Shown one piece after another: positions 60,223-64,000 of a stretch of DNA of 64,000 nt. The translations under genes were made by a program, and so were the position numbers. The DNA comes from an uncultured Campylobacter sp. (GTDB taxonomy: Bacteria; Campylobacterota; Campylobacteria; Campylobacterales; Campylobacteraceae): the NCBI RefSeq assembly GCF_938002845.1, contig NZ_CALKZP010000050.1, positions 1-64,000 of the forward strand, in the 5' to 3' direction. The notes under the pieces are model-generated. The model was not told the origin of the DNA and did not search any database. It saw nothing but the letters and a program-made list of their open reading frames with translations. Positions within the stretch are counted from its first letter, which is position 1; every line of letters begins with the position of its first letter.

Positions 60223-61348
60223 AATGTTTAAGGATATCATGGGAGATAGAGTTAATACTATAAAATGTGCAATTGATGGTTTTGATAAGACTGGAAGTAT
60301 AGGCGTCGGATATTATGATTATGGTTTTGATAGCCTTTCCAATGGTGGAGACGATAAAGGTTTATATTATTTTGCACAAGTTATGCATAAAATATTTGAT
60401 TGGAATGCGGAACAAGTAATTATCGCTTTTCATATTTTGTTTGTGGGTTTTGGTTTTATATTTTTTTGCATAGGCTGGATGTTGATCCTAAAAAATAAAT
60501 TAAGTAAAATTATTTCTATTGTAGCAACTTCTATTCTTACTGTATGCGTTTATAAAATAGGTGATGTATATGTAATGTTTTACTTTATGTCATCTTTTAT
60601 ACCGATATTTTTATATCTAGCCAACAACAATAATAGCATGATTTTTTTTATTTTTAGCCTATCTATTTTTTCCACGATATCACACTTAATACGATCATAT
60701 TCTTTTATTCCGACTATACTTTTTGTAATTATTTATTTACTTATAAATCTAAAAAATAATAAAAAATATTCTTATATATTTATATTGGTTGCTACGTTAT
60801 TTATTTCTAATGTGATTTATAAAGAGTATGAGAAAAATATTGATAATAATTTATTGCAGTTAAACCATAATGCCAATTTAAATACTAAACATGTTTTTTG
60901 GCATTCTGTATATATTGGTTTTGGATATGTGGATAATGAATATATACCACATTATAGCGATGAAGTGGCTATGCAAAAGGTTAATTCTATTGATGCGAAT
61001 ATAAAACCTTTGTCAAAGGCGTATGAAGATATTTTAAGAAAAGAGGTGTTTAAATTTATAAAAGAGCACAAAATAATTACTATACAAAATTTTGGAGCAA
61101 AATTTGGAGTTATATTTTTATATTTTTTGATTTTTTCAAATATCGGATTTTATTGTTTTTGTGCCTCGCTAAATAAAAAGAAGAAAGAATTTCTTATTCC
61201 GTGTTTATGCGCATTATGCTTTAATTCTATTTTTGGATTTTTGGTCATACCTTCTATAAATTATCTAATAGGATTTATATCATTTAGTGTAATTTTTGCA
61301 ATCTATTATATAGATAATTATATCAATGAGAGGAGATTTTTAAAATGA
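60203..61348 (+). CDS. Multi-TM membrane protein, possible GtrC-like glycosyltransferase
   Basis: The 381-residue protein has about eight to nine hydrophobic helices from residue 70 to the end and a short soluble N-terminus (DRVNTIKCAIDGFDKTGSIG). No family motif is obvious to me. In gtr cassettes the third gene is a serotype-specific multi-TM glycosyltransferase that uses the flipped lipid-linked sugar. Place and topology fit that role. It overlaps gtrA by 20 bases; an alternative start at 60224 is possible. Base use is very AT-rich. Confidence 0.7.
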   Translation: MKRGLVEMFKDIMGDRVNTIKCAIDGFDKTGSIGVGYYDYGFDSLSNGGDDKGLYYFAQVMHKIFDWNAEQVIIAFHILFVGFGFIFFCIGWMLILKNKLSKIISIVATSILTVCVYKIGDVYVMFYFMSSFIPIFLYLANNNNSMIFFIFSLSIFSTISHLIRSYSFIPTILFVIIYLLINLKNNKKYSYIFILVATLFISNVIYKEYEKNIDNNLLQLNHNANLNTKHVFWHSVYIGFGYVDNEYIPHYSDEVAMQKVNSIDANIKPLSKAYEDILRKEVFKFIKEHKIITIQNFGAKFGVIFLYFLIFSNIGFYCFCASLNKKKKEFLIPCLCALCFNSIFGFLVIPSINYLIGFISFSVIFAIYYIDNYINERRFLK

Positions 61349-63474
61349 TACAAGCAATAGTTAAAAAAGGTAAAGTTTTAGCAGAACAGATCCCTGCTCC
61401 AAGCGTTTCAAAGGGGTGTGTTCTTATAAAAGTAGTAAATAGCTGTATATCGGCGGGCACCGAGATAAGCGGCGTATCAAATAGCGGCAAAAGCCTGATA
61501 AGAAGGGCTTTGGAGCAGCCTGAGAACGTAAAAAAAGTCATCAATATGGTGAAATCAGACGGTATAGCTAGCGTTTATGCGAAAGTAAAGGGCAAGCTTG
61601 ATAGCGGAAATCCGACCGGCTATTCGCTTAGCGGCGTCGTCATAGCGATCGGAGAGGGCGTTTTGAATTTTGAGATCGGAGAGCGCGTCGCCGCAGCCGG
61701 TGCAGGGCTTGCAAACCACGCAGAATACGTAGACGTGCCTAAAAATTTAGTTATGAAAATACCACAGGATATGGACTTTGAGCGAGCTTGCACCGTGACG
61801 CTCGGCGGCATAGCGATGCAGGGCGTTAGGCGGATTGATCTAAGGCTGGGCGAGACCTGCGTAGTTGTGGGAGCTGGGATTTTAGGGCTTCTTGCGGTGC
61901 AGATGCTTAAAATTTCAGGCGTCAGGGTTGCGGTCAGCGATTTTGATGATAGGCGCTTGCAGATAGCAAAGGAATACGGCGCAGAGCTCGCCATAAATCC
62001 GTCAAGAGACGATTTGCTAGACGTCGTTTCATCTTGGAGCGGCGGATACGGCGCTGATGGAGTGCTATTTACCGCCGCTACGAGCAGCAGCGAGCCGCTA
62101 TCGCAAAGCTTTCAGATGTGCAAGAAAAAGGGCAGAGTGGTGCTCGTAGGCGTTGCCGGTATGCAGATAAATAGAGAGGATATGTATAAAAAGGAGCTTG
62201 ATTTCCTCATCTCCACATCCTATGGTCCTGGCCGCTACGACAAGAGCTACGAAGAGCAGGGGCTTGATTATCCGTTTAGCTATGTAAGATGGACGGAAAA
62301 TCGAAATATGAGCGAGTATCTAAGGCTGGTAAATGAAAATTTGATAAAGCTGGATAAGCTCATAGACGCGAAATACCCTATCGAGCAGGTAACGGAGGCG
62401 TTCGAGTCGCTACAGACTTCGCAGAATAAGCCGCTTATGGTTTTGCTCGACTACGGCGAGGCAAATTTAGCCGAGCTTGATAGCTATCTAAATCACGATA
62501 AAAAAATCATCATAGGCTCCGCGCCCGTAAACAGAGATGTGATAAACGTCGCGTTCGTCGGAGTCGGCGGATTTGCTACCGGTATGCACCTGCCTAATAT
62601 CTCAAAGCTTACAGATAAGTATAAAATTTACGCGATCATGAACCGAAGCGGACATAAAGCAAAGGCGGTGGCGCAGCAATATGGAGCGAATTACGCTACT
62701 TCAAATTTAGACGATATTTTAAATGATAAAAACGTTGATCTGGTGATCATCTCCACAAGGCACGATAGCCATGCGGAGCTTACTTTAAAGGCGCTTGAAG
62801 CGGGCAAAAACGTATTTGTAGAAAAGCCGCTTGCGACAAACAAAGAAGAGCTTGAAAAGATAAAGAAATTTTACGAAGGGGGAGGCGACAAGCCCCTTTT
62901 ATTCGTGGGATTTAACAGGCGATTTAGCGCCTACGTGCAGGAGATAAAAAAGCACACGAGCGCTAGAATAAATCCGATGATAATCAGATATAGAATGAAC
63001 GCGGGCTACATACCGATGGATCACTGGGTGCATGAAAACGGCGGCAGAATGGTGGGCGAAGCGTGCCACATAATAGATCTAATGACGGCGCTAACGGGAA
63101 GCGAGATACAGAGCGTATTTTCGCAGGCGATCACGCCGAGTAATGAAAAATATAGCGCCGAGGATAATAAATCTATCGTCTTAAAATACAAAGATGGCTC
63201 GGTGGCAAATATCGAATATTTCGCAAACGGCAGCAAGGAGCTGAGCAAGGAATTTATGGAGATTCACTTCGACGGCAAGAGCATCATTTTGGACGATTAC
63301 AAAAGCCTTAAAGGATACGGAGTAGGAGTAAAAGAAATTTCAACAAACGTGAGCCAAAAGGGGCAACTCGAAGAGCTTAAGGCGCTATTTGAGGCTCTAA
63401 AAGGAAGTAAAAAAGGCTGGCCGATAGAGTTTTGGGATATGGTGCAGACGACGGAGATTTCATTTTTGATATGA
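61345..63474 (+). CDS. Bi-domain oxidoreductase: zinc-type dehydrogenase plus Gfo/Idh/MocA
   Basis: The 709-residue protein joins two dehydrogenases. Residues 1-375 form a zinc-alcohol-dehydrogenase-like domain with VVGAGILGLLAVQMLK as NAD motif; classical zinc ligands are reduced. Residues 400-709 form a Gfo/Idh/MocA sugar dehydrogenase with VAFVGVGGFATGMHLPNI, STRHDSHAELTLKAL and KNVFVEKPLATN. Such fused proteins occur in polysaccharide loci. The linked reactions probably convert a sugar or polyol nucleotide (inference). GC content returns to that of wecB/wecC, marking the right edge of the AT-rich cassette. Overlap with the GT gene is ATGA. Confidence 0.85.
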   Translation: MIQAIVKKGKVLAEQIPAPSVSKGCVLIKVVNSCISAGTEISGVSNSGKSLIRRALEQPENVKKVINMVKSDGIASVYAKVKGKLDSGNPTGYSLSGVVIAIGEGVLNFEIGERVAAAGAGLANHAEYVDVPKNLVMKIPQDMDFERACTVTLGGIAMQGVRRIDLRLGETCVVVGAGILGLLAVQMLKISGVRVAVSDFDDRRLQIAKEYGAELAINPSRDDLLDVVSSWSGGYGADGVLFTAATSSSEPLSQSFQMCKKKGRVVLVGVAGMQINREDMYKKELDFLISTSYGPGRYDKSYEEQGLDYPFSYVRWTENRNMSEYLRLVNENLIKLDKLIDAKYPIEQVTEAFESLQTSQNKPLMVLLDYGEANLAELDSYLNHDKKIIIGSAPVNRDVINVAFVGVGGFATGMHLPNISKLTDKYKIYAIMNRSGHKAKAVAQQYGANYATSNLDDILNDKNVDLVIISTRHDSHAELTLKALEAGKNVFVEKPLATNKEELEKIKKFYEGGGDKPLLFVGFNRRFSAYVQEIKKHTSARINPMIIRYRMNAGYIPMDHWVHENGGRMVGEACHIIDLMTALTGSEIQSVFSQAITPSNEKYSAEDNKSIVLKYKDGSVANIEYFANGSKELSKEFMEIHFDGKSIILDDYKSLKGYGVGVKEISTNVSQKGQLEELKALFEALKGSKKGWPIEFWDMVQTTEISFLI

Positions 63475-64000
63475 GTTCGTTAGTACAAGATAGGCTTAAA
63501 AAATACGATAAAATTTTAATAATCGGACCGTATCCGCCTCCTCTTGGCGGAGTGTCGGTTTATATCTATAGACTTAGTAAGTCGCTAGATAATTCGCAAG
63601 TATTTGATGTATCCAAAAATGGTTTTAAAAAATATATCGATTTATTTGCGGTATTGTGCAGGACAAAATTTCGAGCCGTAAATATTCACTCGTTTAGTAT
63701 GACGATAGTTTTTGTGCTTATGATTGCTAGACTTTTTAAAAATTTTGATTTAATTGCCACTAGCCATAATCCAAGGTTGTTTGAGGAGAGCTTTAAATTT
63801 AAGGCATTGATTTATAGAGTCTTTTTTCATTGCATAGATGTTTTGGTGGTGGTTAATAAGCATATTTTGGACGATTACAAAAGTAGGAATTTACGTATTC
63901 CAAAAAGCATTATAATCGAGCATGCTTTCTTGCCGCCGCCGTTAGAGGAGGAAGATAAAATTTTAGCTACCTACCCCGAATCTTTTTACGATTTTATAAA
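63471..64000 (+). CDS. Glycosyltransferase, GT4-like (partial)
   Basis: The gene starts at the ATG overlapping the previous stop (ATGA) and runs off the right edge after about 176 codons. The N-terminus KILIIGPYPPPLGGVSVYIYRL is typical of GT-B enzymes (glycosyltransferase family 4). It continues with LIATSHNPRLFEESF and VVVNKHILDDYK, consistent with the N-terminal Rossmann domain. The donor and acceptor are not known. Confidence 0.8.
   Translation, partial: MSSLVQDRLKKYDKILIIGPYPPPLGGVSVYIYRLSKSLDNSQVFDVSKNGFKKYIDLFAVLCRTKFRAVNIHSFSMTIVFVLMIARLFKNFDLIATSHNPRLFEESFKFKALIYRVFFHCIDVLVVVNKHILDDYKSRNLRIPKSIIIEHAFLPPPLEEEDKILATYPESFYDFI

Noticed and set aside
1..64000. tRNA or rRNA genes
   Set aside because: I looked for T-loop GTTCGAATCC-like motifs with matching acceptor stems and for rRNA landmarks, and saw none.

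Overview
The window reads as a chromosome segment of an epsilonproteobacterium of the genus Campylobacter, most likely a relatively GC-rich oral species of the C. gracilis type (inference). The basis is gene order: amiA / nitronate monooxygenase / tyrS / spoT / rpoZ / pyrH, trmB / ftsE / ftsX / envC-like next to flpA / rluA-type / mrdB, and yajC / secD / secF / leuS / lptE / folC / M23 peptidase / mfd are all blocks I know from C. jejuni. Base composition is well above that of C. jejuni, and AAATTT-type words are extraordinarily common.

Layout. 1-4364: start of a Tat-exported protein, a TonB-dependent receptor coupled to a PepSY membrane protein (iron uptake), and dgkA. 4395-12881: xth and fhs, then an accessory block (CxxCxGxG zinc-ribbon membrane protein, Sel1/Hcp-like secreted protein, histidine phosphatase) closed by a second, diverged copy of the last 101 codons of fhs. 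This looks like a segment inserted at the 3' end of fhs. 13249-19305: DNA repair glycosylase, PLP enzyme, VWA protein, EamA transporter and two paralogous membrane proteins, separated by long gene-free spacers. 19423-23406: remnant of a Crp-type regulator, a Fur-like box, a second PepSY protein, an AT-rich orphan and a split ThrE-type exporter. 23432-33022: division and cell-envelope genes (envC-like, ftsX, ftsE, flpA, mrdB) with trmB and an RluA-type synthase. 33692-42364: amiA to pyrH, and lnt. 42337-55721: Sec genes, leuS, lptE, folC, M23 peptidase, mfd, a DUF815-like ATPase and a MagIII-like glycosylase, mostly overlapping or nearly so. 55872-64000: a surface-glycan locus with wecB and wecC, followed by an AT-rich cassette (GT2 with a G9 tract, methyltransferase, GtrA-like protein, multi-TM protein), a two-domain oxidoreductase and the start of a glycosyltransferase.

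The most unusual feature runs through the whole window. The palindromic word RAATTY (AAATTT, AAATTC, GAATTT, GAATTC) is packed into arrays with a site every 15 to 50 bases. The arrays fill gene-free spacers and also sit in frame inside housekeeping enzymes: FolC (about 125 extra residues), the RluA-type synthase (about 180) and TrmB (about 270), plus linkers of other proteins. The word is read in different frames in different genes (QN[SFL] in FolC, [DN]KI in RluA, NL/KI/KF/EI in TrmB), so the DNA word rather than the peptide appears to be what is kept. RAATTY is the site methylated by CtsM in C. jejuni, where that mark identifies DNA acceptable for natural transformation. The arrays could therefore be an uptake-signal system built into coding DNA (inference).

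A second highlight is the G9 tract in the GT2 gene, which predicts phase-variable glycan modification. A third is the fhs duplication: its differences are nearly all silent, which points to two separately selected alleles brought together rather than a decaying local duplicate.
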